From Rouxiella badensis (GTDB lineage Bacteria; Pseudomonadota; Gammaproteobacteria; Enterobacterales; Enterobacteriaceae): 62,241 nucleotides of DNA. Below the pieces are notes generated by a model that had not been told where the DNA came from, searched no databases, and saw only the letters and a program-made list of their open reading frames with translations. The first letter of the stretch is position 1. Every line of letters starts with the position of its first letter. The DNA is taken from contig NZ_MRWE01000032.1 in the NCBI RefSeq assembly GCF_002093665.1, positions 1 to 62,241 of the forward strand. The letters run 5' to 3'. A program made the position numbers and the translations under genes. Shown piece after piece: positions 26,990 to 36,694 of this stretch.

Positions 26990-27403
26990 TTAATGCGACA
27001 GCCCAAGGCGGGGGATTTCAATTTTCGGGCATCGGTCCATCACGACTTTGAGCCCTGCCTCTTTTGCCAGCACCGCCGCGTGCTCATTAATGACTCCCAG
27101 CTGTAGCCACAGCACCTTGGCCCCGATTGCAATCGCCTCCTGAGCAACGCCATAGGCCGCTTCAGGATTACGGAACACGTCCACCATATCGACGGGGTGT
27201 TTAATATCCTCTAACGTCGCCACTACGGTCTGCCCTAGTAACGTTTGCCCTGCCAGTTTTGGACTGACCGGCGTGACCTCGTACCCTTGGCTGAGCAAAT
27301 ATTGCATGACGCCATAACTAGGACGGGAAGGATTATCGCTGGCACCCACCAGGGCTATTGTTTTGATTTGCTTTAGAATTTGACTGACTTCGCTGTCTTG
27401 CAC
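26990..27403 (-). CDS. yccU: YccU, CoA-binding protein
   Basis: 137-residue Rossmann-fold CoA-binding domain protein, related to the N-terminus of succinyl-CoA synthetase alpha; exact role unknown. I start at a GTG (27403-27401) with GGAGA upstream, equal in length to E. coli YccU. Landmarks are IALVGASDNPSRPSYGVM, DMVDVFRNPEAAYGVAQEA and the C-terminal VMDRCPKIEIPRLGL. The longer upstream frame (to 27550) has no ribosome binding site in a suitable place. Confidence 0.92.
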   Translation of the reverse strand: MQDSEVSQILKQIKTIALVGASDNPSRPSYGVMQYLLSQGYEVTPVSPKLAGQTLLGQTVVATLEDIKHPVDMVDVFRNPEAAYGVAQEAIAIGAKVLWLQLGVINEHAAVLAKEAGLKVVMDRCPKIEIPRLGLSH

Positions 27404-27532
27404 GGATTTATCTCCTTCACGATAAGGTTTCCTAAGTGTAATCCAGTCTGACCAGAGTGAAGGTGTTTTCACCTCGCAAATTGAGAAGACAGTTGTTTCA
27501 TCGCCAGGAATAAAAATACATTTTGTAAAACT

Positions 27533-27561
27533 TTGACACAATATAAGCAATATTCAATAAT
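27533..27561 (+). promoter_or_regulatory. Promoter of yccT
   Basis: Perfect -35 TTGACA (27533-27538), 17-bp spacer, -10 AATAAT (27556-27561), about 34 bp before the yccT start. Confidence 0.75.
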
Positions 27562-27594
27562 GAGAGAGTGAGTTATTGAGGTCTGGAGAGAAAG

Positions 27595-28245
27595 ATGAAT
27601 CTTGGTTTTATGGTTGCCGGTATTTTTATGGCTAACCTGATAGCGCCCGCTTACGCATTAAGCCTTAAGCTATCGCCAGAAGTCGATCTCCTGGTTGTGG
27701 ATGGAAGACTGGTTTCAGGGCCAATTTTAAAGGGCGCAGACAGTCTGGAGTTAGATGCAGGGCAGCATCAGATATTATTTCAGATAAGCAAACCCCTTCC
27801 GCAGGTGACCGCGGTTTATCACTCCCCGCCGATCATTGTCGCCTTTGATGCCAGGAATTTGCACGCGGTCAGCATCCGTTTACCTTCCTTGACAACCGAA
27901 CAGGAAAGTCGTGATTTCAGCCAAAAAATGAATATCACTTTAATCGACGAAAAAGGGAATCAGATAGACTATCGACAGGACCGGCTTACGGGGCTACGAA
28001 CTCACGATGCCACGAGCCTTGAAGCCGCGATGAACCAGTATAATTTATCGGGCCAGAGTGCCTCAATACCCGCCTTTGCGCTGTCGAAAAAAAGCGCGAT
28101 GACGCTTAACGCCAGCAACCAGAGGCCAGAATCAGCTCGAATTGAGGGCAATGCCAGCGAGGTTTACCTCTCATTTTCTCTGTGGTCTATGTTGCAACAT
28201 GACACTCGCAGCAGTACGACGGCGAAATGGTTTTCTGCTCAGTAA
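27595..28245 (+). CDS. yccT: YccT/CsgI family periplasmic protein (DUF2057)
   Basis: 216-residue exported protein with a signal peptide that probably ends APAYA before LSLKL. The early core matches the DUF2057 pattern (LSPEVDLLVVDGRLVSG, GADSLELDAGQHQILFQI). The E. coli and Salmonella homologue (also named CsgI) inhibits curli subunit assembly in the periplasm. The C-terminal half is more divergent than the N-terminal half, so whether the curli role holds is uncertain. It has its own strong promoter. Confidence 0.85.
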   Translation: MNLGFMVAGIFMANLIAPAYALSLKLSPEVDLLVVDGRLVSGPILKGADSLELDAGQHQILFQISKPLPQVTAVYHSPPIIVAFDARNLHAVSIRLPSLTTEQESRDFSQKMNITLIDEKGNQIDYRQDRLTGLRTHDATSLEAAMNQYNLSGQSASIPAFALSKKSAMTLNASNQRPESARIEGNASEVYLSFSLWSMLQHDTRSSTTAKWFSAQ

Positions 28246-28358
28246 TCTGACAATTGTCACGAATAAGGCCTGCCTGACGACATTTCCCCGCTTTATGCTT
28301 CCCTGAAAATCCGAGTTTAAGTAATCTATCAGTCATACTTTTCTCAAAGGCCAGGCTG

Positions 28359-28817
28359 ATGGAATACACCACTCGCACGATTACAAAACAAAAACATATC
28401 GCCCTAGTCGCGCACGATCACTGTAAAAACAACCTGCTGAGCTGGGTAGATGCCAACAAGGCTCAGCTTGGCGAACATGTGCTCTACGCGACCGGTACCA
28501 CGGGTAATCTGGTGCAGCAAAATACCGGCCTGCCGGTTACCAGCATGCTGAGTGGTCCGATGGGCGGGGACCAACAGGTGGGTGCATTGATTTCGGAAAG
28601 CAAGATTGATGTGCTGATTTTCTTCTGGGATCCGCTGAATGCCGTCCCTCATGACCCAGACGTTAAAGCTCTGCTGCGACTGGCGACCCTGTGGAATATC
28701 CCGGTCGCCAACAACCGCTCGACCGCCGATTTCCTAATCCAGTCTCCCCTGTTCAAAGAGGATGTTGAAATCAGCATCCCAGATTATCAGCGTTATCTGC
28801 AGGACCGCCTGAAATAA
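28359..28817 (+). CDS. mgsA: Methylglyoxal synthase
   Basis: Converts dihydroxyacetone phosphate to methylglyoxal and phosphate, a bypass of lower glycolysis used when phosphate is short. The 152-residue product has the complete active site: D20 (VAHDHCK), the phosphate loop ATGTTGN, catalytic D71 (GPMGGDQQ) and H98 (NAVPHDPD). Length equals the E. coli enzyme. It converges on helD over a shared terminator. Confidence 0.96.
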   Translation: MEYTTRTITKQKHIALVAHDHCKNNLLSWVDANKAQLGEHVLYATGTTGNLVQQNTGLPVTSMLSGPMGGDQQVGALISESKIDVLIFFWDPLNAVPHDPDVKALLRLATLWNIPVANNRSTADFLIQSPLFKEDVEISIPDYQRYLQDRLK

Positions 28818-28826
28818 TCTCAGAAT

Positions 28827-28860
28827 AAACGCGTCGCGCATGATGTGGGCGACGCGTTTT
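28827..28860. terminator. Terminator between mgsA and helD
   Basis: AAACGCGTCGC / GCGACGCGTTT, an eleven-base perfect inverted repeat with A and T tracts; probably bidirectional. Confidence 0.8.
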
Positions 28861-28865
28861 AACCG

Positions 28866-30920
28866 TTACGGCTTACGCTGCGTGGGCACCCCCAGCGCCT
28901 CTAACTGCTCAATAAATACCGAGGGTCGCTCTTTGTCCTGCATCAGCCAGACCTGATGTTTCGCTCGGGTGATCGCCACATACAGCAGTCGACGCTCTTC
29001 CGCATCGGCAAAATCCTCTGGTTTAGGCAGTAACACTTCCTCCATCACTGACTCACGCGCCGCTGCCGGGAAACCGTCTTTGCCTTCATGCAGTCCAACA
29101 ATTATCACGTATTCCGCCTGCTGACCTTTGCTGGCATGAATGGTCATAAAATCGAGATTCAGTTTAGGCCAACGCGTCGCCGCCTTTTCCAGCACTTCAG
29201 GCCGTAAGTGATGATAACGGGCCAGAATCAGGATCCGATCGTCGTCCTCAGCGAAACCACTCAGCTTGTCGAGCAGTTTCTCAATCTGGTCTTCCGGGAG
29301 TATGACGACGTTCTTTTTATTGCCCCGAGTGAGGCTGTTAAGCGGTTTTTTTAGCTGATGAGGATTCTGCAATACGAAACGATTGGCAATCTCTCCGATT
29401 CTGTCATTAAAGCGATAAGTGGTATCCAGTGCGCACTGGGCGCCTTCACCAAAGTGATGGGCAAACGCGGTGGTCAGCTCAAGCTCGGCGCCGCTAAAGC
29501 GGTAAATCGCCTGCCAGTCATCCCCAACTGCAAACAATGCCGTCTGGCTGTTTTGCTTACGCAGTGCGGACAATAGCCGTGCACGCTGCGGCGAAATGTC
29601 CTGAAATTCATCGACCAGAATGTGCTTCCACGGACTGACGAAACGGCTCTTTTCGAGGATATTGATGGCCTGATGGATAAGCCCGGAGAAATCGACGGCG
29701 TCCTCTTCTTTTAGTTTGGCTTTCCACGCTTTCATTAACGGAGCCATCAGGCGAACTCTTTTTTGGAAAAGCTCTCGCACCTCGTCAGAGGCCTGCTCAA
29801 CCATCTCGGCTTGGCTGCCGCCGTGCGAGCGCATTAGCCCCAGCCATCGTTCGAGGCGACTCCCCAGCCGTTCGGCCAAGGCCTTGTTTTTCCAATAGTC
29901 GCCCTCAGGCACGTCCCACTCGAGCTCGTCAGTTAACCACTGACGCCAGCCGCTGGCCTGCGCTTTTTTTTCTGCGCACTGCTGCTGCCAGGTTTTCACC
30001 AGCAGGCTTCTGCACGCTTTGCTGTCGGTTTCGAGCTTACTGATTTTGGGGACTTTCTTGCTGCCTTCCTGAATGATTTGCAGCGCCAGTGCGTGGAAGG
30101 TTTTGGCTTTAATACCGTCAATCTGAAGTCGTTCTTTGATGCGGTTGTTCATTTCGTCTGCCGCCTGTCGCCCAAACGCCAGCAGCAAAATTTGTTCGGG
30201 GAGCGCTTCCTGACGACGCAGCAGCCAACCAGCCCGGGCCACCAGCACAGACGTCTTGCCGCTGCCCGCCCCCGCGAGCACCAGCACCGCGTCCTCACCG
30301 TTCACCACGGCGCGACACTGACTGTCATTGAGCGGCGAGGTCTCGACGCTGTCAAAAAAGTCACGATTTTGGCTGATAACCTGCTCAGTCCACGCCAGAT
30401 TGCGCTGAACCACGCTTTGAGCGCCCTGATTCAGCCAGCGCAGGCAGGTTTCATAATCGTCACGGCAGTTGTCGAATTCGACAAGCCTTTCCACCGGAAC
30501 CGGTATCGCTTCAAAGGCACGCTTAATTTTTGTCTGCACCTCGGCGAGACGTGTACGTTTGAACCAACTGTCCTGCTGCTCGATGCGGGTAATATTTTCA
30601 ACCTGCTGCTGTAAAACGCCCGCACTGACCTCACTCATCTCCTGACTCCAGCTCTCCCATACCTTCAGCAAATGATGGTAGAACCTCTGCGTTTCCTGCC
30701 ATTCAGTGCCATGCAGTCGGACCACCTTCTGCTCGGGAAGCTCGAACTCAAGCTCGCCCCAGACGATGCCGCGCTTGCAGCGGATGTTAATCAGCTGATT
30801 AAACGGAATCAGATAATGATGCTTATCGCCGCTGACCTCGACCCCCGCGTTCAGAAGCCGCACCCGATTGTAAGGGTGCTGTGCCAGATGCTTGCCAAAT
30901 GATGTCGATTTCAGTTCCAT
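28866..30920 (-). CDS. helD: DNA helicase IV
   Basis: 3'-5' superfamily 1 DNA helicase of the UvrD type, involved in recombination and repair. The 684-residue protein has the HelD-specific N-terminal domain (1-190), Walker A GAGSGKTS at 217-224, motif II LVDEFQDISP, motif III AVGDDWQAIYRF, motif V TIHASKGQQAEYVI and motif VI RRLLYVAITRAKHQ. Length matches E. coli HelD (684). It is divergent from yccF. Confidence 0.95.
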   Translation of the reverse strand: MELKSTSFGKHLAQHPYNRVRLLNAGVEVSGDKHHYLIPFNQLINIRCKRGIVWGELEFELPEQKVVRLHGTEWQETQRFYHHLLKVWESWSQEMSEVSAGVLQQQVENITRIEQQDSWFKRTRLAEVQTKIKRAFEAIPVPVERLVEFDNCRDDYETCLRWLNQGAQSVVQRNLAWTEQVISQNRDFFDSVETSPLNDSQCRAVVNGEDAVLVLAGAGSGKTSVLVARAGWLLRRQEALPEQILLLAFGRQAADEMNNRIKERLQIDGIKAKTFHALALQIIQEGSKKVPKISKLETDSKACRSLLVKTWQQQCAEKKAQASGWRQWLTDELEWDVPEGDYWKNKALAERLGSRLERWLGLMRSHGGSQAEMVEQASDEVRELFQKRVRLMAPLMKAWKAKLKEEDAVDFSGLIHQAINILEKSRFVSPWKHILVDEFQDISPQRARLLSALRKQNSQTALFAVGDDWQAIYRFSGAELELTTAFAHHFGEGAQCALDTTYRFNDRIGEIANRFVLQNPHQLKKPLNSLTRGNKKNVVILPEDQIEKLLDKLSGFAEDDDRILILARYHHLRPEVLEKAATRWPKLNLDFMTIHASKGQQAEYVIIVGLHEGKDGFPAAARESVMEEVLLPKPEDFADAEERRLLYVAITRAKHQVWLMQDKERPSVFIEQLEALGVPTQRKP

Positions 30921-31082
30921 GTTAATGCGCCATGTTTTTTAATTTTATGAGCGATACCCAAAGGGAGTTTACCTGCGATAGGCAGTGGCGCTCCAGCGCC
31001 AAAAACAGAGTAGAATACATAAGAGTAGGAATAAACGTAACGCAATGGCGTTGGAAAGCTTAAATCAAAGACGGGACTTTTT

Positions 31083-31544
31083 ATGCGTACTGTACTGAAC
31101 ATTCTCAATTTCGTGTTGGGTGGTTTCTTCACCACTCTCGCCTGGCTGTTTGCCACTCTGGTCAGCATTGTGCTGATTTTTACGCTGCCCCTGACCCGCT
31201 CCTGCTGGGAAATCACCCGCCTTTCATTTTTGCCTTTTGGTAATGAAGCGGTACACGTTGATGAATTATATCCTGAAAAACGCAATGTGCTGCTTTCTGG
31301 CAGCGGTACCTTGCTCAATATCTTCTGGCTGATTTTCTTCGGCTGGTGGCTGTGTCTGTCTCACATCATCGCCGGCATCGCCCAGTGCATCAGCATCATC
31401 GGTATCCCGGTCGGCATCGCCAACTTCAAGATTGCCGCTATAGCCCTGTGGCCAGTGGGCAGACGCGTGGTGTCTGTTGAGATGGCGAAACAGGCCAGAG
31501 AGGCAAGCGCCGCGCGTTTAAGAAATAACGGACGTATCCGCTGA
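31083..31544 (+). CDS. yccF: YccF, inner-membrane protein (DUF307)
   Basis: 153-residue inner-membrane protein with the duplicated YccF domain. Three or four hydrophobic segments are visible (LNFVLGGFFTTLAWLFATLV, the LLNIFWLIFFGWWLCLSH region and the IIGIPVGIANFKIAAIALWP segment). Function unknown; it is always next to yccS in enterobacteria, and only 32 bp separate them here, so they form an operon. Confidence 0.92.
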   Translation: MRTVLNILNFVLGGFFTTLAWLFATLVSIVLIFTLPLTRSCWEITRLSFLPFGNEAVHVDELYPEKRNVLLSGSGTLLNIFWLIFFGWWLCLSHIIAGIAQCISIIGIPVGIANFKIAAIALWPVGRRVVSVEMAKQAREASAARLRNNGRIR

Positions 31545-31576
31545 ACCTATAATTTACCTTCTTGCTGGAGTACTCC

Positions 31577-33733
31577 GTGCTTTCAATTGCGCCAGGTTTG
31601 AGACGCTATGCTTACAACAGTAATTTGCTGTACAGCATTCGTATTTTTATCGCACTTGCGGGGACCGTTGCCGGTCCCTGGCTACTTTCTCAACCTAAAC
31701 TGACCATTCCGCTCACGCTCGGCGTCGTAGCGGCCGGATTAAGCGATCTGGATGACAGGCTAGCGGGTCGCCTTCGTAACCTGCTGATCACACTTGTCTC
31801 TTTCTTTGTCGCCTCGGTGTCGGTAGTACTGCTTTTTCCTCATCCGTGGCTGTTCGCCGTGGGTCTGGCGGTGTCTACCTGTGGCTTTATTCTGTTGGGT
31901 GCGTTAGGACAACGTTATGCCACCATCGCCTTTGGCGCGCTGCTGATTGCCATCTATACCATGCTCGGCATTAATAACGTTTATCAGGTCTGGTATGAGC
32001 AATCTGCGCTGCTGTTGACGGGTACCGTATGGTATTACCTGCTCACGCTGACTGGACACGTGCTTTTGCCGATTCGCCCACTACAGGATAATATTTCACG
32101 CTGCTATCAGAAACTGGCGGTGTATCTGGATGCAAAATCCACCCTGTTTGACCCCGATCAAGAAGGTGATAACAGCAAACAGCTGGTCAATCTGGCGATG
32201 GCTAACGGCCAGTTAGTGACCACGCTGAATGAGACCAAAACCGCGTTGCAGAGCCGCTTAAAGGGTGACCGCGGTCAGAAGGGAACCCGCCGCACGCTGC
32301 AATATTATTTTGTGGCACAGGATATACACGAACGCGCCAGTTCGATTCACGTCAACTATCAGCGGCTTTCCGAACAGTTTCACCACACGGATATTTTATT
32401 CCGTCTGCAAAGACTCATGAGTATGCAGTCGGTAGCCTGTCAGCAGCTTTCACAGTGCATTCTTTATCGCCAAAAATATCAGCACAATCCACTGTTCGAG
32501 CGCGCCTTTGTTCGACTGGGTGAGGCCATCGAGCGTCAGATGGCGCTCAGCCCGGACAGTCGTCTTATCAAGGCATTACGTCACCTGATTAAAAACCTCC
32601 GCGCCATAGATGCCCAATTGTCTAACATCGAGTCAGAGCAGGCGCTGTCGGAAGCGGCGACCGCCGGACCTAAAACCTTTGCCGATGACAAACTCACCGG
32701 ATTTCAGGATATCTGGCTGCGTATTTCGCGCCATCTGACGCCAAAGTCTGCGCTATTTCGCCACGCGGTGCGTATGTCTGCGGTGCTGCTTTTTGGCTAT
32801 GCGTTTATTCAGATAAGCGGACTGAGCCACGGCTACTGGATCCTGCTGACCAGCCTGTTCGTCTGCCAGCCAAACTATAGCGCCACGCGAAGAAGATTGG
32901 CGCTGCGCGTTGTTGGCACATTAGCGGGCGTCGCGTTAGGCATGCCGATTCTGTATTTCATTCCTTCTCTCGAAGGACAAATGATTTTAATCGTCATCTG
33001 CGGGATGCTGTTTTTCACCTTTCGCAGCGTGCAATACGCACATGCCACGATGTTTATCACGCTGTTGGCGCTGCTGCTGTTTAATCTGATGGGACAAGGG
33101 TTCGAGGTTGCCATACCCCGAATCATCGACACGCTAATAGGTTGTCTGATTGCCTGGTTCGCCGTCAGCTTTATCTGGCCCGACTGGCGTTTTCGCCAGC
33201 TACCGACGGTGGTTAACAAGACCTTTTATGCTAACTGTCGCTATCTGGATGCCATTTTGGTTCAGTATCATCAGGGCAAAGACAACGGTCTTGAATATCG
33301 TATTGCCAGAAGGGATGCACATAACTGTGACGCAGAATTGGCGTCGGTTGTCTCGAACATGACCTCCGAGAAAGATAACGACAGAGACACGCTTGACGCG
33401 GCTTTCCGCCTGCTGTGCCTGAATCACACCATGCTCAGCTATATATCCGCGCTGGGCGCACACCGCGAAAAGCTTGAAGACAGTGAAACCTTGACGCTGC
33501 TTGATGATGCAACGCGCTATGTCGATAGCGCACTGCATCATGAAGGGACAGATGACTCTCAGGTCAAAGAATTGCTTCATACGCTCTCCGAACGTATTCA
33601 AGCCAAAACGACGGCGTCGGACACCAAAGAGCAACTAGTTCTGCAACAAATTAGGCTACTGCTGGAACATATTCCTGAAATGACCAGCCTTAATAATAAA
33701 ATTTCCCCAGCCGGGAAAGGGCTTAACGTTTAA
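31577..33733 (+). CDS. yccS: YccS, FUSC/YccS-YhfK family membrane protein
   Basis: Large inner-membrane protein of the aromatic-acid exporter-like (FUSC) superfamily; substrate unproven. The start is placed at GTG 31577 (GGAG 6 bp upstream), giving 718 residues that begin MLSIAPGLRRYAYNS, like E. coli YccS. Two blocks of about six membrane segments (residues 20-165 and 390-530) are separated by a long cytoplasmic part. The signature RHAVRMSAVLLFGYAFIQ and YWILLTSLFVCQPNYSATRR mark the second block. A frame from TTG 31562 is possible but has no ribosome binding site. Confidence 0.93.
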   Translation: MLSIAPGLRRYAYNSNLLYSIRIFIALAGTVAGPWLLSQPKLTIPLTLGVVAAGLSDLDDRLAGRLRNLLITLVSFFVASVSVVLLFPHPWLFAVGLAVSTCGFILLGALGQRYATIAFGALLIAIYTMLGINNVYQVWYEQSALLLTGTVWYYLLTLTGHVLLPIRPLQDNISRCYQKLAVYLDAKSTLFDPDQEGDNSKQLVNLAMANGQLVTTLNETKTALQSRLKGDRGQKGTRRTLQYYFVAQDIHERASSIHVNYQRLSEQFHHTDILFRLQRLMSMQSVACQQLSQCILYRQKYQHNPLFERAFVRLGEAIERQMALSPDSRLIKALRHLIKNLRAIDAQLSNIESEQALSEAATAGPKTFADDKLTGFQDIWLRISRHLTPKSALFRHAVRMSAVLLFGYAFIQISGLSHGYWILLTSLFVCQPNYSATRRRLALRVVGTLAGVALGMPILYFIPSLEGQMILIVICGMLFFTFRSVQYAHATMFITLLALLLFNLMGQGFEVAIPRIIDTLIGCLIAWFAVSFIWPDWRFRQLPTVVNKTFYANCRYLDAILVQYHQGKDNGLEYRIARRDAHNCDAELASVVSNMTSEKDNDRDTLDAAFRLLCLNHTMLSYISALGAHREKLEDSETLTLLDDATRYVDSALHHEGTDDSQVKELLHTLSERIQAKTTASDTKEQLVLQQIRLLLEHIPEMTSLNNKISPAGKGLNV

Positions 33734-33754
33734 GCGCTCAAGCCGCTAAAACAA

Positions 33755-33786
33755 GGCCAGCGGAGAACCTGTGTTTTCCGCTGGCC
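33755..33786 (-). terminator. Terminator of sxy (between yccS and sxy)
   Basis: GGCCAGCGGA / TCCGCTGGCC; on the minus strand it is followed by TTGTTTT, directly after the sxy stop. It may also slow yccS transcripts. Confidence 0.75.
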
Positions 33787-33791
33787 CGACG

Positions 33792-34418
33792 CTAGGCCCT
33801 TATCCCCTGCTCTTCCTGAGTAAAGATATTAAACCAGTCGGTCAATCTGGCGCGCGACGGGACGGGCAACACCGACATGTGATACCCCAGAATCGCCCCT
33901 TCGAGGGCAAATAGCGTAAGGATGCCCGGCACCTTTTTCACTGAGCAGAGTTTAACGTAGGTTTTAATGGCCCCCTGCATTCGAAGTTCGGCGGAATTTT
34001 TAACGCCAATCTGCCACAGCATTCGCTCCATCGATAAATTGATATTCGGCAAATCCTTTAGCCTCCTCGGATCGTTCTTCTTCGCTGCCTTTTCAATTTG
34101 CATCCCCCGAATAGCATCATTCGCCAGCTTAATCAGCCGCTCAGGCTGCTGCCAAAGTGACTCACCCACCTGAAAATAGCGCAACAGGATCTCGATACCT
34201 CGTTTGTGATAAACAAACTGCCGCATAGCCATCTGCCTCATTATTTCTTCGTTTTCATTGGTGGCGCGCAGATACAGCTCTCCGTCCGCCACCAGCGCAA
34301 ACATCGCATCACCGTACGACAGGCTGTACCCCCCGAATTGAGGCCGAGAATGAATCACACCCAAAGGTGATAACAAAGCTATGGATTGAGCAATCTTTTT
34401 TTTAGTTTCATTTAACAT
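33792..34418 (-). CDS. sxy: Sxy/TfoX family competence activator
   Basis: Co-activator that works with CRP at CRP-S sites to switch on DNA-uptake genes. The 208-residue protein has an N-terminal TfoX domain (RPQFGGYSLSYGDAMFALVADGELYLRA split as FGGYSLSYGDAMFALV then DGELYLRA) and a C-terminal TfoX domain (LKDLPNINLSMERML, GALEG-like ALEGAILGYHMSVLP). Overall similarity to E. coli Sxy is moderate but length and position beside sulA agree. Its 5' region may be under Sxy-CRP autoregulation as in E. coli; no clear CRP-S site was identified. Confidence 0.9.
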   Translation of the reverse strand: MLNETKKKIAQSIALLSPLGVIHSRPQFGGYSLSYGDAMFALVADGELYLRATNENEEIMRQMAMRQFVYHKRGIEILLRYFQVGESLWQQPERLIKLANDAIRGMQIEKAAKKNDPRRLKDLPNINLSMERMLWQIGVKNSAELRMQGAIKTYVKLCSVKKVPGILTLFALEGAILGYHMSVLPVPSRARLTDWFNIFTQEEQGIRA

Positions 34419-34572
34419 ATTGATTTCCTTATCGCTTAATTCAAACGAAGTGAGATTTGATACTACATGAACCCTTTAAGCAAAATACTCAAACCCTCTT
34501 ACGCAGCCAAATCTAAACTCTCTTTCTCGACGATTAACTTCAAGAGTTGCGAGATATCTTGGAAAAATTAGG

Positions 34573-34615
34573 TTGATCTCTCGCCATATGCACAGTACTG
34601 TATATCCGTACAGTA
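34573..34615 (+). promoter_or_regulatory. sulA promoter with LexA (SOS) box
   Basis: TTGATC (34573-34578), 17-bp spacer, TACTGT (34596-34601). The -10 is buried in a full SOS box CTGT-ATATCCGT-ACAG (34598-34613) with TA flanks on both sides, so LexA would block RNA polymerase. Confidence 0.93.
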
Positions 34616-34636
34616 ACTAACTGGTGGAACAACACT

Positions 34637-35143
34637 ATGCGAACTCATCATCGTCATCATTCTCATTTCAGTCAGCATCCTTTATCGGCAAACGCGACGC
34701 CAATATGCCAAAATTCAACGGCTAACAGTGGCTTACTGAGCGAGTTCGTCTATAGTGAAAATCAGCCAGCTTTGACGCAATTGCTCTTACCGCTGCTCCA
34801 CCATCTCGGTGCACAGTCTCGCTGGCTGCTTTGGCTTACTCCAACCCAAAAACTGAGCCGTCGCTGGTTGGCCCAATCGGGTTTACCCGTGGACAAGATA
34901 GTTCAGGTGAGTCAGCTTGAAGGTATTGCATCCGTCGATGCCATGGAGCGCGCTTTATTGACAGGTAACTACAGTGTAGTACTCGGTTGGCTGCCAGAAT
35001 TAAGTGACTCAGATCGCAAAAGATTACAAGTCGCTGCAGAAACCGGAGGATCTTATGGCTTCATCATGAAGCCCCTGGAAGATCGATTTTCAGGTGCCGG
35101 ACAACCTCCAGCAGTAAAAATTCATTCCTCCGTGTACCATTAA
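34637..35143 (+). CDS. sulA: SOS cell-division inhibitor SulA
   Basis: Binds FtsZ monomers and stops septation during DNA damage; normally removed by Lon. The 168-residue product has the conserved core LLPLLHHLGAQSRWLLWLTP and the GSYGFIMKPL segment, and ends KIHSSVYH with the terminal histidine that Lon recognises in E. coli SulA. The N-terminus is His-rich (MRTHHRHHSHFSQH) and variable, as in other species. It is expressed from a LexA-controlled promoter. Confidence 0.95.
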   Translation: MRTHHRHHSHFSQHPLSANATPICQNSTANSGLLSEFVYSENQPALTQLLLPLLHHLGAQSRWLLWLTPTQKLSRRWLAQSGLPVDKIVQVSQLEGIASVDAMERALLTGNYSVVLGWLPELSDSDRKRLQVAAETGGSYGFIMKPLEDRFSGAGQPPAVKIHSSVYH

Positions 35144-35499
35144 TTCAATTTAGGAGTAATCTGACAAAAATAATCCGTTTATTAGTGATTCGTGCTGATT
35201 ATCGCGCCGGAGCCAGTAAAAACGGGTGTTTTTGAGGTTTAAAAACACATAGTTTCGTCAACATTTTGTCTATGATGTTAAGAAATGTGTACATTTTCCC
35301 GTTTTTTTCCTGAGCGTAATCACATCAAGCTTGTAACTTTCTCGCCACGTTGTAGACTTTAGTTCGCCAAGGTTGCTCTTATAATGCCTACGAAAAGTGG
35401 CAAGTACCTAAGTGAAGCAATAACTTGGACGAAGGAATTTAACCAAGGGCTTAAAGCTTAAAGCTCAATTGCCTATTTGGATGATAACGAGGCGCAAAA
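35144..35499 (+). promoter_or_regulatory. ompA control region and leader
   Basis: 356 bp without a gene. A TATAAT at 35380-35385 is the best -10, with CTTTAG at -35 distance (17 bp); the leader would be about 108 nt. The last 21 bases (35479-35499, GGATGATAACGAGGCGCAAAA) equal the E. coli ompA ribosome-binding region, the known target of the MicA small RNA. Confidence 0.6.
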
Positions 35500-36573
35500 A
35501 TGAAAAAGACAGCTATCGCATTAGCAGTGGCACTGGCAGGTTTCGCTACCGTAGCGCAAGCCGCACCGCAAGATAACACCTGGTACACCGGTGGTAAATT
35601 GGGCTGGTCCCAGTATCACGATACTGGTTTCGCTAATGCTTACAATGGTATTGGCAACGGTCCAACTCACGACAGCCAACTGGGTGCCGGTGCGTTTGTA
35701 GGTTACCAAGCGAACCCATACCTGGGCTTCGAACTGGGATATGACTGGCTTGGCCGTATGGCTTACAAAGGCAGCGTAAACAACGGCGCATTCAAAGCAC
35801 AAGGCGTTCAGCTGACTGCTAAACTGAGCTACCCACTGACTGACGATCTGGATATCTACACTCGTCTGGGTGGTATGGTTTGGCGTGCAGACGCTAAAGG
35901 TAACTTTGGCAACGGCAACCGCGTAAGCGACAACGACACCGGTGTTTCTCCACTGGCTGCAGTTGGTTTCGAATACGCACTGACCAAAAACTGGGCAACC
36001 CGTCTGGATTACCAGTGGGTTAACAACATCGGTGATGCTGCTACCGTGGGTGCACGTCCTGATAACGCAACTCTGTCTGTCGGTGTTTCTTACCGTTTCG
36101 GCCAGGGTGAAGCGCCAGCTCCAGTTGTTGCTCCAGCACCAGCTCCAGCTCCAGTTGTTCAGACTCACAAGTTCACTCTGAAGTCTGACGTTCTGTTCAC
36201 CTTCGGCAAATCTACTCTGAAACCAGAAGGCCGTCAGGCACTGGATCAGCTGTACACCCAGCTGAGCTCACTGGATCCGAAAGACGGTTCAGTCGTGGTT
36301 CTGGGTTACACCGACCCAGTAGGTTCAGAAGCATCTAACCAGAAACTGTCTGAGCAACGCGCTCAATCAGTAGTGGATTACCTGGTATCTAAAGGTATCC
36401 CTTCTAACAAGATCTCTGCACAGGGTCGCGGTGAAGCAGATCAGCTGACCGGTAGCTTCGGTTACAAATCTGGTCGTGCTACTAAAGCTCAGATCGCAGC
36501 CTTCGCACCTAACCGTCGCGTAGAAATCGAAGTTAAAGGTATCAAAGACGTTGTTACTCAGCCACAGGCTTAA
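35500..36573 (+). CDS. ompA: Outer membrane protein A
   Basis: Major outer-membrane protein anchoring the envelope to peptidoglycan. The 357-residue precursor has a signal peptide ([21 protein letters not shown], cleaved before APQDN), an eight-strand beta-barrel (about 22-195), an Ala-Pro hinge ([15 protein letters not shown]) and an OmpA-like periplasmic domain (residues 220-345) with [36 protein letters not shown] and the NRRVEIEV peptidoglycan-binding arginines. Codon use is strongly biased, as for an abundant protein. Surface loops ([18 protein letters not shown]) are genus-specific. Confidence 0.98.
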   Translation: MKKTAIALAVALAGFATVAQAAPQDNTWYTGGKLGWSQYHDTGFANAYNGIGNGPTHDSQLGAGAFVGYQANPYLGFELGYDWLGRMAYKGSVNNGAFKAQGVQLTAKLSYPLTDDLDIYTRLGGMVWRADAKGNFGNGNRVSDNDTGVSPLAAVGFEYALTKNWATRLDYQWVNNIGDAATVGARPDNATLSVGVSYRFGQGEAPAPVVAPAPAPAPVVQTHKFTLKSDVLFTFGKSTLKPEGRQALDQLYTQLSSLDPKDGSVVVLGYTDPVGSEASNQKLSEQRAQSVVDYLVSKGIPSNKISAQGRGEADQLTGSFGYKSGRATKAQIAAFAPNRRVEIEVKGIKDVVTQPQA

Positions 36574-36606
36574 GTAATAGCGCTATCTTCTGATAGACCT
36601 GACTTT

Positions 36607-36634
36607 AAAAACCCCGCATTGCGGGGTTTTTTTT
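36607..36634 (+). terminator. Rho-independent terminator after ompA
   Basis: AACCCCGC, ATT, GCGGGGTT and a run of eight T. Confidence 0.95.
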
Positions 36635-36694
36635 ATGGCGTAAAAAGAGATAAAACAGCAGGCGGGGTGTAACCAGACGCATAAAGGGATCGCG

